From Polytrichum commune (lineage: Eukaryota > Streptophyta > Polytrichopsida > Polytrichales > Polytrichaceae), in NCBI GenBank assembly GCA_950295325.1, contig OX485803.1, positions 66,231,554 to 66,295,553 of the forward strand: a stretch of 64,000 nucleotides of DNA, written 5' to 3'. A model generated the notes under the pieces. That model was not told the origin of the DNA and did not search any database. It saw nothing but the letters and a program-made list of their open reading frames with translations. Of this stretch, positions 47,980 through 59,471 are shown one piece after another. Positions within the stretch are counted from its first letter, which is position 1. Each line of letters opens with the position of its first letter. Position numbers and translations under genes: made by a program.

Positions 47980-49579
47980 ATGTTGAGGCATGTGGCTAGG
48001 AAAGTGACCGGGGGTGCCCTACAATCTTCACAGGGAGCATCCGTTGTTGCAAGCAGATTGTACCATGAAAAGGCATGTAGCTTTCATAGACAGGATACGC
48101 ATTTCTATGTCTTATGCAAAAGTAGTTAGAGAGTGCATTTCGTCAACAAACAAGTAATCATGGTTTCTTTTTATGTTTGGAGTTTGTCTTTGTTTTGGAT
48201 GACTTCCTAGAAGAGATGGTTACAGTTGCAGAAGCTTTCTTTATTTCTCTATCTTGCATTGGTATCTTGCCAGCCTCTTCTGGATGAGAGGGAATGTATT
48301 TCAAGTTTTGACTCATCAGAGTCTTAAGTGAGGAACATGCTTTTGAATACGTCTATGATTCTTGCTAAGCATGAAATACAGTTTTTGGAAGTCTGGTTGA
48401 CCTCGAGAATTGTGGCCAGGTTGTGGAGCACTACAACCACCCTCGCAATGTGGGGTCATTTGACAAGAACGACCCGAACGTTGGAACTGGCTTAGTTGGA
48501 GCACCTGCTTGTGGTGATGTAATGAAGCTACAGATTAAAGTGGATGAAGCTACTGGGGATATTGTGGATGCCTGCTTCAAGACCTTCGGTTGTGGTTCTG
48601 CTATAGCCTCATCATCAGTTGGTGCGTGCTATCACTCATGTTAAAGTCAAATTTATGGGAATACATGTCCGCAAAGGCGCACCTCTCCTAATACATTAAT
48701 ATGGCATTGTGGCATTGCAGAATCGATATTCATGCTTCCTTGTGATTTTGCGGGTTCCCGTACGCATGTTAGACAATAATTTGCTTGAGTCTTCCCATCA
48801 CCTCCAAATAAGTTGGAGAACATAATCCTGTGTTGAGAACTGCTGAAGTCAGTGGTGATTTCGTGGAAGGTGGCTCTTTCCATGTAGATTGTTCTGGATG
48901 GCCTCTAATCAAATGAATTGCCAAGATTTGAGTCATCCTGCATGTTTGTGGTGCTTTGATCTCTGTTGTTTTTTCCCAATACTTCATCTCTTGAGTTTTA
49001 TTTGGGCATGTAACTCTTGAGTCTCTGGATCGGTAATTGCTCTTTTCTTAGCTTGTCATTTCTTTATTAGGTATATGTGTAAGAGTCGTCTACAAGGTTG
49101 TGTATTTTACATTACATCAAGTATATTACGTGGGTGGATGTGAGGTCATCATCAAATGGAAATTTTGGAGATATTCAGAGTCAACACCGGCTGAGTTCAC
49201 TAGTTTGATGGTTTTGTGTGGAACCTGTGTTGTTGACAGCATCTGAATGGATAAAAGGAAAATCCATGAATGAAGCTGTGACAATAAAGAACAGGTAAGG
49301 CTACTACTGATTTATACCTCAGTCCTTGGGAGTATTCATTGGACTTCTGCAATTCTAGGCTGTTTTCATGCTTTTCAGTGCCTGTTTTTCTGTTACGAGA
49401 TATTTTTACTAATGATTTGTGTTTGCAGTGACATTGCAAAGCACCTTTCATTGCCTCCAGTGAAGCTGCACTGCAGCATGCTTGCTGAAGATGCTATTAA
49501 AGCTGCTGTTAAGGATTATCAGTCCAAGAGAGAGAAGAAGGTTGATGCATCACAGGACAGCATTGCAGCTGCTGCTTAA
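47980..49579 (+). CDS. ISU1: Mitochondrial iron-sulfur cluster scaffold protein ISU/ISCU
   Basis: This scaffold builds [2Fe-2S] clusters with cysteine desulfurase NFS1 and frataxin, then hands them on through the HSCA/HSCB chaperones in the mitochondrial matrix. Four exons: 47980-48072, 48420-48621, 49240-49294 and 49429-49579 (TAA). They give 166 residues; Arabidopsis ISU1 has 167. Residues 1-28 are a basic presequence (MLRHVARKV). The three cluster cysteines are in GAPACGD, FGCGSA and LHCSML, and the chaperone-binding LPPVK is present. Intron 1 has a GC donor (AAG/GCATGT): the nearest GT would break the frame, while AAG joins GTTGTGGAG in phase to give YHEK-VVEHYNHPRN as in the family. A telo-box-like CTAGGGTTT is at 47873. 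The leader probably has its own intron (acceptor TGTTCCAG just upstream of the ATG). Confidence 0.95.
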
Positions 49580-50189
49580 AGACCACTTCTGTATTGTAAA
49601 CATTGACAGTGTAGGACTTTACTCTCTTTTGAGGCCATTTTGGCAGAAGAGGTTGGCTTGAGGCCTTTCGTATTTTCTTAAAGTTGTGTTGGCAAGAGGC
49701 AAAAGGCATACTTGCTATATTGTAGTAATGTGGAAATTGCAGTTGTGTTCCAAATCTGAGGTTGGTTGGAATGCCTTATACCACCCTGGGAGCTCAATTG
49801 AATCATTCTGATAGGTCTTGTAAGTATGGTAGGAAGGTGTTCACTGAAATGATGACGACAAATGTGAAAATATTCCTCTTTTAAATTTCATTCTATGTTC
49901 CTTGTATGGTTTTCTGGGTAGAGTCTAAAATGTAATTGGCGGACAATCTCTTGTAAACAATGATTGTGATCTTGTCAGAAGAGTGTTGAGGGCTGGATTA
50001 CAAGCAATTTTTTTTCTTTCTGAATATTACGGAGATCACAATGTGATGGCTGAACTTGAAGCACCTCCTAGTTTTGGGTACCTTGGATTTGATGAGCTTT
50101 CTCATTTAAGTGTCAACATTGATAGTTTCAGTTTTTGCAAAGTGTCAATGCGATTACAGGGTGTGAAGAGGTGAGTTGAATGTATCAAT

Positions 50190-50739
50190 TTGAGTTACAA
50201 AGTGGAAAGCGGTCTCTATTAGAAGGTACCACAGGTCATATTGGTAAGGGGTCCACAATATGAGGCCATGGATTTTTCATTACTCTTAGTAAATCTGGCG
50301 AGAAAATTCAAGTTTTAGGATGTCAGAAAAGTGCCAAAACAGGAGCCTTTACTGTCCTCAAGCTGATTTTGATGCATTCCAATTCCAATCTGGTGAATGT
50401 TAGCACGCTTGTCATGGAATCTGCTTTCAAGACATGTATACAAGGGAACAAGACCTCGTGAGTTTTTGAGTCAGCAACATGACCAGGCTGGCCTCTCAGG
50501 CTTGAGGTTGAAGGGATAGAAATGTACCAGTGCTTAGAAACAAAGCTATGCATTGGTACTATGTAATCTGATGTAAATATTCAAGTAAATATTTCTGTAT
50601 CAGAGTTGGATATATATAGATATAGATATATAGATAGATAGATACATGTAAATCTATATATATATATATATATATATATGTATACCAGATGTAGATTTTA
50701 ATGTGAGCTTCCCGACGCATGTGCTGTATGCGTTTGCAG
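50190..50739. other. Spacer after ISU with dinucleotide repeats
   Basis: Nothing coding was recognised. A composite TATAGA/GATA/(TA)n tract runs about 50610-50680. The ORF at 49983-50174 was not matched to any family. Confidence 0.5.
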
Positions 50740-51076
50740 GTGTCAACTCTTTGTATGCCCCTAGCAACGACTCATGGACAATACAAGACATTCTTAGCCA
50801 CTGCCTTGAAATTCAATCCAAATAGACACTTGTGTCTATTGGTGGAGGCAGTTCAAATGCAACAGTGTTTGCTGAGATGGTGAGCATGTTGGCCAACCAC
50901 AAAGTATTGCACTTGCGAAGCAGTATGATTTCAGTGGCCTGGACCTTGACTGGGAGTTTCCTGCAAGTCAGGAGATGAACAATCAAGCAACTTTCTTCGA
51001 GAAGTAGTATGCGGCCATTGTTGCAGAATCAAAAACCTCTAGAGAAATGAAGCTTCTACTCACACTTTCGCCTTAA
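50740..51076 (+). pseudogene. GH18 chitinase (class V type) remnant
   Basis: Two overlapping frames encode fragments of the GH18 fold: LVSIGGGSSNATVFAEM in the first, and a shifted frame with KQYDFSGLDLDWEFPAS and KLLLTLSP. The core of the catalytic motif DxxDxDxE is visible as LDLDWE. Breaks are an in-frame TAG before LVSIGGG, a frameshift between the two fragments, and a second TAG before YAAIVAES. An acceptor-like TTTGCAG precedes the fragment and no upstream exon was recognised. The alignment is to remembered plant GH18 proteins. Loss of function is clear unless the assembly is wrong in three places. Confidence 0.75.
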
Positions 51077-51249
51077 TTGGATCTATGCTTTGGGTTTTGA
51101 AGTTTGCATGACCAATTTCATTCCTACATAGTTGCCATTTTGAGAATCCTGTATATTGCTGTTCACTACAGTAGTTGGGAAAAATTTCCTGCACTGGCTT
51201 TGAGAAGAATGGTTTCCCAAATATTAGGGTTTTCATGGCGCCACCTCTT

Positions 51250-51560
51250 CCAGTAGATTATTCAAAGCTCAAAATGATTTGAGGGAACCTATTAGGTTTG
51301 TCATATTCAGGGCTGTGACCATGACATTGTGAGGGCCGGACCATGGGAATTGAATTTTGTGTGGTCACGGCCCTTCAAGTGTGGTGTAAAGGCATACGTG
51401 ACCAGCTCTCAACCGAATGCTATTTCATTACCATTCTATTCGTGTCAACCCTTCCACACAATAAGTCATAATGAACTAAAGGGTTGTGAGAGTTTGGAGT
51501 GTCAGGTTCTCCTGGATTTGTGTTAGATCAACCTCTTTGAGGTGGGCATGATGCAAGATT
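51250..51560 (-). repeat. Family B copy, inverted, partial
   Basis: On the minus strand, TTTACACCACACTTGAAGG, GTGACCACACAAAATTCAAT, CCATGGTCCGGCCCTCAC and TCTAACACAAATCCAGGAGA correspond to family B blocks at 32666-33212. Confidence 0.55.
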
Positions 51561-54500
51561 GGTTGACGATTACTTTGCATGGGATCTGCACCATGATGGC
51601 AGTAATTGGTTCCTGGCTAAAGCAGGTAGCTTGCTTAAATCTTCCTAACCTGCTTATTTCAAGTCTTATTAGTTTTCTTAGCACTCGAGTCATTTGTGAA
51701 GTTCTGGTGGTTTTTGTTTGAAGAATTTTGGGCAGTAGAGAGATACATTGTGTATGCTCCCAGGTTATCAAATTCCTGCTCTCCACCCAGACATACACAC
51801 GCAATTGATCTTTTTCATTGTATCAGGACTGACTAGTAATTTCTTCCTAGTGCTGTTGGCAGCTTCCAATGCTTGGTTGTAAACCAGGACAACATGGCTG
51901 AGTGGGGACATCAACTTCTGATTCTAGACTATATCAGGTAGAGAAGACCCTAGTGTTCTTATGGAAGAGGGAGGTGCCAAAAGCAGAAAAAAATTAGGGA
52001 TGGGTTTAGGGGTTTAGGGTTTTCTCTTTGTGTAGTTTCTAAATAATGTTTGGAATCCTGTGAGAATAGTTGTCCTGTGAGCTTGTTTGTAACTGCGTAA
52101 TACAAGAACCTAAGTCATGGAGTTTGACATCAAGGACACTTTCCTATGACTTGACAAAATTTGAGTCAAGGTTTTCAAAAGCATTAAACTCTGCCACATT
52201 TGTCTAGAACATGATGTTCTTATCTTCTGATCGGTACGAAAAAAGGCGTGCCGGCACTAGCAAAGCATACTACTCACTCCTGCATTCATGTTTCGATGCC
52301 ACTGTAGTTGTCGTTGAAGGTCCCAGCCGTATTGCTCAAAAAGAATCCCAAATCATGTTATACCATGGGCTTGTTCAGACTGAAAAAGGATGTTTACGAT
52401 GCTTAAATTCAGACGTTTCACTTTGCAGTCAAGAATTAGAATGCCATACAGTCTACTGTTGCTTGTGCATGTCGAGGTGAGGGTTGGTGAGATTGAGGAA
52501 AGATTCCTGCAGCCAGGAAATAGGAAGAGGAAGAGAATGTAGAAGTGCAAGTCCTTTTGGAAATTGGGAGGTGCTAGTAGGTGTAGGTACGATAGTTATT
52601 GCCTCTTGCATCACATAGATAGAAAAATTGGGACCATGTATATATATGTAGAATACACGACATCAGATCACCACCAAAGGAACAACCGCGTTGTATGAAG
52701 AAGGAAATTTGAGAACATAATCTACAGGAACTTGTTCAGTCTCTTTACACCTTTTCCTTCAGTTCCAAGGGCGAGATGATAACATTGGAGGTACATTGAA
52801 ATATGAAAGGATCCACAGATTGTCGTGCTTTCACAATTTGGGATATTTATTGGAACTTGGTTCATCAGCACTAATTACCCCTCTCTTATGCCAAATAGAG
52901 TTAGCAGAAGGACAAAAAACAAGGGCTTTATGTCGTAACAACAGTGAAGTATGTCCTGTCCACATGGCTCAAAGTGCAAATTTGTGATTGCATCAGTGCA
53001 AGGGAAAAGTTTTTTTGAAACTTGAAAGGGGGTTGCACTTTTATAAGTGTTGTAGTGGTTAACTTAGTTCGGAGTAAATTTTTCTACTGGCTGCGGTCAA
53101 CTATTCACATAGCGCTTCAAATTCACTTCCAATTAAATGAAGGAGAAGTCAAATTCACACAGAAAAACACAAACGTCAGATTACTTTAAGTGCAGATACA
53201 ACTTACGATTCCGTTGTGAGGTCCGAGCCTAAGGCGGACCTTGCAGAAATTCTGGGGCGCCCTTGCGGGCACCGCAGGGGGGTTGGAAATAGTTTTCAAC
53301 CAGCAATTGACGCGCCTCGGTTTCACCTCATTGACTGCGTCATTGCCCCAAGCGCAAAGATGAAGAACCTCACCGCCTTGGTGGTATCTATACTCTTAAA
53401 ACGCGCAATCTGACTGCAAACCTTATGGGGGCTAAGGCAGCTGGAGGTCTTCCTTCGAACAGTTGTGGGACACCAATGGGTTTGTTGTTCATTTTTAACT
53501 TACTCTGAAGCTGAAGTTCCTTATCTAGAATGTGACCTTTGGTGATTGAGCTAGCTTATTAGACTCTTCGAATTCCACATCTGACAATCGAGGGTCGGGT
53601 TGCACAGATTATGATCATTTTGAGAGTTCAAACACCATCCGATGCTTCTCTTTGCCCTGTGTTCATCATACTTATTGAGAATGTTGCATTGTATCGATCA
53701 AGAATTACATTGGCTGGATGGGTGTAGGGATACATCGGTATGGTTGAGATGGCGCCATGCTTTGAAGCGATGTGGAAGAGGAAAAGTTGGAAGTGACATT
53801 TAGGCCCTTTCCATATATAGCACGATAAGTTGCACAGATCGTAGCTCTCAGAAATCTGGCGAGCATGAATGTGTGTTAAATTCATAAACCATGTGTATTT
53901 TATACAATCAAACAATTGTGGTCAATGGTTTATGTAAATGGGTCACACATAGTTCATTATGGTTTATGTGGTCATGTTTATGTGTATTTTGCTGGTTTAT
54001 GTGAATGGTTTATGGTTCATATGTGTTTCTAGTACCCAGATATTCACAAGTTCTACTACAGTTCTCCAGGTTTATGTGTGCAATTCATCTGAACGACAAG
54101 GAATTCACAAGGTTGGCATGTATGACTGTGGATGACAAGGTGTGAATATCTATTATTACAGGGCCCATGAAAACTTCTCTTTGTGACTGCAAGAAAAATC
54201 ATTTTAAGTGTTTGAAATATTGGTCACTGTGTGATGTATAGGCCGGCACAGTGCAGTTGGTCTAAACCAACTACATTCAGCTGGTTGTGTTTTGAACAGA
54301 TTCAAAAACCAGGAAGGTGGGGATCTCTTACAGCATTGCCACCTACAAATTACAAACATATCTTTGATTGAGTGAAGTCAAGAACTCAAATCTTGATCAC
54401 ATGACAATGTCCAGCAGAACTTGTCAATCACAAAGTCGTCAGACCATTCGTGAAAGTGCACACAGGTCTTCCTTTGTCAATCACAAAGGAAGATCCTTAG

Positions 54501-55060
54501 CGACCTCACATAAAACTAGACAGTCAGCCACACCAGATCAACAACCAAGGGGATAGAAAATCACGTTTTTATAACACGGGAATATTTACATCACCAGAGC
54601 TCCAAAACACTACAGATCAGGTTCAAATGCCCGTCAGATTCTACTTTGCGGGTTCACCATTCAATCAAGCCTGAGCGCATCATCTGCACATGGGTAGCAG
54701 AGGAAATGTCACAGTTAATACATTCTAGCATACTCATCATAAACTCAAGAGGTCTAGTAACACAGGTGTCGGCATTCACTATCTAGTGAAACCGCGCCAC
54801 AAATGAGAATTGAACAGATATGGCATCACTTGTTGACATGGCAATTCTCAGGAAAAACATGACACCCGGATAATAAAGCAGACATTTGAATGCCTGGTAG
54901 AGCCCTAGAGGGGATAGATTTTTTGAAGTCTTAAGGCTGAGAGTTGGCTATGAGGAATATAAAGACTATGTAATTACTAGAGTACAGTACAGCAAATAAG
55001 TAAATTTGACATCCAGCGACCTGAGATTGTTTTACCCCTCTCGGTCTTTGACTCTTCACC

Positions 55061-55097
<37 letters not shown>

Positions 55098-55160
55098 CCA
55101 TACCTCAAATGATACAATTTATGTGTCCTCCCCACAACCCTTGGATCTCCGAGCTGGAAC
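51561..55160. other. Region without recognisable genes
   Basis: Contains a telomere-like GGGTTTAGGGGTTTAGGGTT at about 51999-52018, a GC-rich island (about 53216-53480) unlike its surroundings, irregular GGTTTATGTG-type short repeats (about 53920-54060) and an (AG)n tract (about 55062-55093). ORFs of 60-95 codons resemble nothing known and are not called. Confidence 0.5.
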
Positions 55161-56557
55161 TTAGTGGCCTTTTGAGTGGGTAGGTCGAGATGGGGGTGGG
55201 GGGGCGTACCCACCAGGGGCAGCATTGCCAGGTCCTCCCCCAGATGGTCCAGATGGAGCCCTGTGTTCAGGCCCTGAGTCGCCACCACCGAATAGCCATG
55301 GCAGACACATGATTCCTTCACCACCTGCACCCAAACACAATGTCGATGCCATATATATATATATCAAAATAAAATATCAATCATGCATATCAACATACAA
55401 TTTCAATAATGGTATATAAATGGTGGCTTGAATCAATTCGTTCTCTACACAACTAAGTGAACACCAATCTTGGACAAATAAAATAGGTGAATGCATGGTA
55501 TCAATAGGCAATATCAGAGAACCTACCCAGTGGTATCAGAACTGTGATACCAGACAAATATTGATATTTGGTGGGTATCACTAGATGAGAAAATCTTTGT
55601 ATACCCAAGTCATTATTTGGGTCAATCTTATCCTACTACCACATTGATACTGGATATATTTTTAACCTAGGTCTGAAGGTTATCGGATGGTATACAGATT
55701 CAAATGATGTCAAAAACACAAAATATTAGAAGGCGTCATGTGATTTCCATACTCTTGAGCGAAAATGTCTAACTGTCCACTCGTCATATCAAATCGTTAT
55801 CTTACAGAAAATTGGCGACTGTGCGATAACTTCATCGTGTTTGGCTAGATTTATGGAATGAAAAGTTGACATGGACAAAACCTATCACATCAACTCCAAC
55901 ATCGAGGGTGAAGTCTGCAGCCCAGAAATTTCTGAGAGATTTAATAAACCTCAAAGTTAAACATCACCCAATAGGTACGTCTAGAGACGAGATTGCTCGA
56001 TGTGCACAATATTACGCTTTGAGATCCGTATATCCAAAACCAACACTGACATTAAATACCGCAATCACACACTATGGGGCTTCAAATGTATGACACTAGC
56101 ACATAGTGTCGGTTTGGGTATGCTTACAATTGTCCAAACACAGCCAAGCTGACATCACAACATGCTGCTGACAGCGATTGATAGCATAAACAGGTGAGCA
56201 TAGGTTAATAGAATCCTAACTGTGATCAGTTATCTATGGACGCTATATGGAATTAATTCACGGTACACCAATGATTCAAGTACAAACTGAACAGGCCAAT
56301 GGAATCTAAGAAGCTCGGACATAACCCTATCTGACAGAGTCAAAGTCCTAGTTTGACCATGCCATAAAATTGATTGAAACACTCAGCATCTCACATGCCA
56401 TAAGAATATTCAAGGTCAAATTCCAAGCCCTCCAACCAACTGGAATTGCATAAACATTACACCTCAGACACAAGGTGTTCAATTACCCCAGGACACTTAA
56501 CCTCCTCCGACAATCAAGACGAAAACAAAAACCAAGAAGGCCAGTGTGAGAAGCCAC
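55161..56557 (-). CDS. Small membrane protein with Gly/Pro-rich tail, 3' part
   Basis: Not recognised as a named family. Two exons join in phase: 56557-56502 and 55324-55161 (TAA). The first encodes WLLTLAFLVFVFVLIVGGG, a clean single membrane segment. The second encodes a GG-rich linker, MCLPWLFGGG, and a tail rich in Gly, Pro, Ser and Ala (SGPSGGGPGNAAPGG, PPPPSRPTHS). The 5' exon with the start codon was not found: the upstream frame has a stop and no ATG, and the exon begins at an ATCAG acceptor in phase 2. Acceptor and donor match consensus. It could be a short tail-anchored or secretory protein, or a fortuitous pairing of splice sites. Confidence 0.45.
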
Positions 56558-59150
56558 CTGATGAAAGAGAAGCAGATATGTGCCCTCGTCAGCAAAGAAT
56601 TCCGTAGTGGGTAGTTCAGAAATCAGCAAATGGTGTCCCGAAATCAGTACTTAGAACGAGGTCAGAAGAGAGATGAAACGGGAGTGGTGGCGATGGCAAG
56701 CTTGGCAAGGGAGGTGGTAGAAACGTAGAGACAGTGAGTGCGTGACACGTGTAGTCTACATGTCGGCCGAGTGCCAGCTCACTGAGCCCTACAGGGTAGG
56801 CACCACAAACCTAGGCATGAGGTCTTGTGGCATCAAGCTTTGCATGTTGCATTTTGTGGACACTTTGGTGAGCTTGGGTATTTAGAGTGATCCAATTTAT
56901 ATACGGTAGATTGTCTTGTTGGGTTCATATAATATTATTCAGCTATTTGGACTAGTTCATTGGACTCTAAAATAAAGTAATTATGATTATGTGGGTCATG
57001 TGAACAAGAAAACGGTAGAACCGTGAGGCTTTGTCCTTTGCTATGAAAGACTACAATTGTAGTTGATTACTTTGCTCATGCCAATCCATGGCTATTCACT
57101 ACACCAAACCTTTGTTAGATTTTGTGCACCTTCTTCTCAAATACAGGTCAAGGATTGAAGCTACTCATTTATCACCCGAAATTTTTAAATTAAATAATCA
57201 AGAACTGCCAAATTCCCTATAGTTAACTAGATTTCTTTCAATGCATTTTAGGGAGCACTTGTATATATATATATATATAAACTATAGTTAACATCCACAT
57301 TACATAAAGTGGACCAAAACAACAAGAACAAGTAACGTCCAAGTGTGAACACAAAGTGGTTAGGAAATTTGCTCTTGAAGCATAGTCTCTATCCTACAGA
57401 CAGAGCCAACAAAGTAGGAATACTCAGTTATTGTTCATACACATGGCTTTATACTTGGAAGTTTGGGTGGAGTCATATTCCCGGCACAATTCATAAGAAA
57501 CACTCTTCATCCTGATAGTATTTGTGAAAGATTGTGAATTCATTATGACATTATTTACTATTTATATCGGCATCAATTTCTTTACATTATCTAAGTTTTT
57601 CCCCATTAAGGTGAGATGGTGGAGGCCCCTATTAGATGCTAAATATAGAAATACATATGATTGAGTGATGTTGTGCAGAAGTTATGAAACTCAAAAATAT
57701 TTGAAGCAATTTTAATTTTATGAATTCTATGAGTGAAAAGTTTTCATGACCCATTGTGGTCACACATAGCGACACCCATTTGTGCTATCCATGGTGGTCA
57801 TGCTTCACTACCTTTACCTTCCCTCGTACCTTGTGTAGGGATGAATAAGAGAGTTAGCACTTGTTTAGGAGGAGCAATAGTATGGAATTATTTTTCTTGC
57901 AATGGGAAACGTATTCTAAGGAGAATGCAATCTTTTTTTCATGAATATGGAAAGTGCTACAAATTTTGAAGTGGTGAAGTTTGGGGTAACACACAATCAA
58001 TTTATAGGTTAACCCATAACCCGCTCATTTAAATGCTAATTCTTGGGCTATAATAATTGTCAAAACTCATTTGAAGGCAATCAATCACAAGCCACCACCA
58101 CATAAACTTTAACTATGTTCATCTAAAAACTATAAAATTCATCCATGTTGGCATTACATGACCTTAGTGAGCAGTTAAATGGATCAAGTTGACTATGGAT
58201 GCCTTGACCTTAGTCCTTGGGTCTCTTCTTGTCCTCATATTTATTGTGTTATTTCAAAAAATATACACAAACAAGTAACAATGAAATAATTAAAGAAACT
58301 AATGTACATGCAAGTATTATAACCAATATTTAGGTAAATATGGACAAAGAGGCAATCCAAATTTAACACACATGTATAAATGTTCGTGATAATCGCATGC
58401 CTAAACAATGCATTTTTGGACCGGGATAATGCAAAATTTTAAAGCATAAAGTTGCTTGTGCATTGTATACACTATCGGTTCAAATTTTCCCATGAATGAC
58501 GATTCCTCCCTATGCCTCACATGGTTCAATGAACCAACGACTGATGGGTGACCAATTGGAGATTGCTTCTTTCTCCTCTTTTACATTCATTATCCATTTA
58601 GTGAGGGTGGGCTAATAGTCACACGTGTGGGAAATTACTGAAGGTGATACTAAATTTCTTGATGCTATGAAAATTAGTGCCACTATAAGATCTAGGCTTT
58701 CGAGAACTTAAAGTGTCTAAGTCCTAGAAACTCTCAATACAAGCTATGTTCAATTTCTTTTGTGTTAGGAGATGCTTCAAAAGCGAGTGACACTGATTGA
58801 AAAGAAGAAGAAGAAGAAGATGCCTATGCCTCTTCGAGCTCACCAAAACAAATTATGCACTTTACAAACACCTCAGAGCATTCACTTATTTTCTTGAACG
58901 ATGTAATAAATGAGCATGTAGTCATGAATTCAATATCACTCAATAAATAGTTTAGCCCTCACTACTTTTGAGAATTGACAAAATAATGCGTGTTTCAGGA
59001 ATTATTACCACACACACTAAATGGAATAACTAGGGCTGGTTGGCATGGGGTCCCAAGTCCCAAGTCACTTGAGGTCAATCCATGCAATTTCAATCATTGA
59101 GAGCACATAAGTTGGGACTTACCACTTCAAATGGTGATCCAAATCCTTAG
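56558..59150. other. Intergenic region left of the retroelement
   Basis: No gene was recognised. 57339-57412 is a near copy of 46053-46142 (CCAAGTGTGAACACAAAGTG, TTAGGAAATTTGCTC, CAGACAGAGCCAA). A (TA)n tract lies at about 57262-57281 and a GAA tract at about 58801-58820. 59040-59150 is the 5' side of the insertion target. Confidence 0.5.
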
Positions 59151-59165
59151 TCCCAAGTATGCCAC

Positions 59166-59453
59166 TCACCACACACCAGAGACAAAATATTCGGTTCAAT
59201 TGGAACGGCTCTCCAATACAAATGGAAAGGAATAGGATACGCATACCCACATAACGAAGAAATAGCCCAACAAGCAATACACTGGGCACGATTGTCGGCC
59301 AAACACGACCCAACCACCATCACCATAATAGTGGTACCAGATATCAATTGGTACCATAACACGACACCATATACGGGACCATTCCCTGACACACATGTCA
59401 TCGCCCACTTTGCAGCAGACACCATAACATACAGCGAACCCACAACCCCCTAG
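59166..59453 (+). pseudogene. Truncated upstream coding segment of the retroelement
   Basis: An open frame runs from the 5' junction to TAG at 59451-59453 and is in the same frame as the RNase H ORF at 59472. It reads, in part, YKWKGIGYAYPHNEEIAQQA, then TITIIVVPDINWYHNT. The alternation of a hydrophobic strand with a P-D-x-x-W motif suggests a folded enzymatic or polymerase-linked domain, but I do not recognise it. The single stop suggests one former polyprotein. Confidence 0.55.
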
Positions 59454-59471
59454 GACACATCTAAACCACAA

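Noticed and set aside
49983-50174. 63-codon ORF after ISU, considered as an upstream exon of the GH18 remnant
   Set aside because: It does not resemble the N-terminal part of GH18 chitinases and its 3' end shows no convincing donor.
52211-52480. 89-codon plus-strand ORF near a telomere-like motif
   Set aside because: No domain, no splice pattern and an abrupt low-complexity end; not supported as a gene.
59119-59471. Three overlapping minus-strand ORFs rich in Trp, Cys and Val
   Set aside because: They are antisense to the retroelement coding frame, whose A/C bias leaves few stops on the reverse strand.
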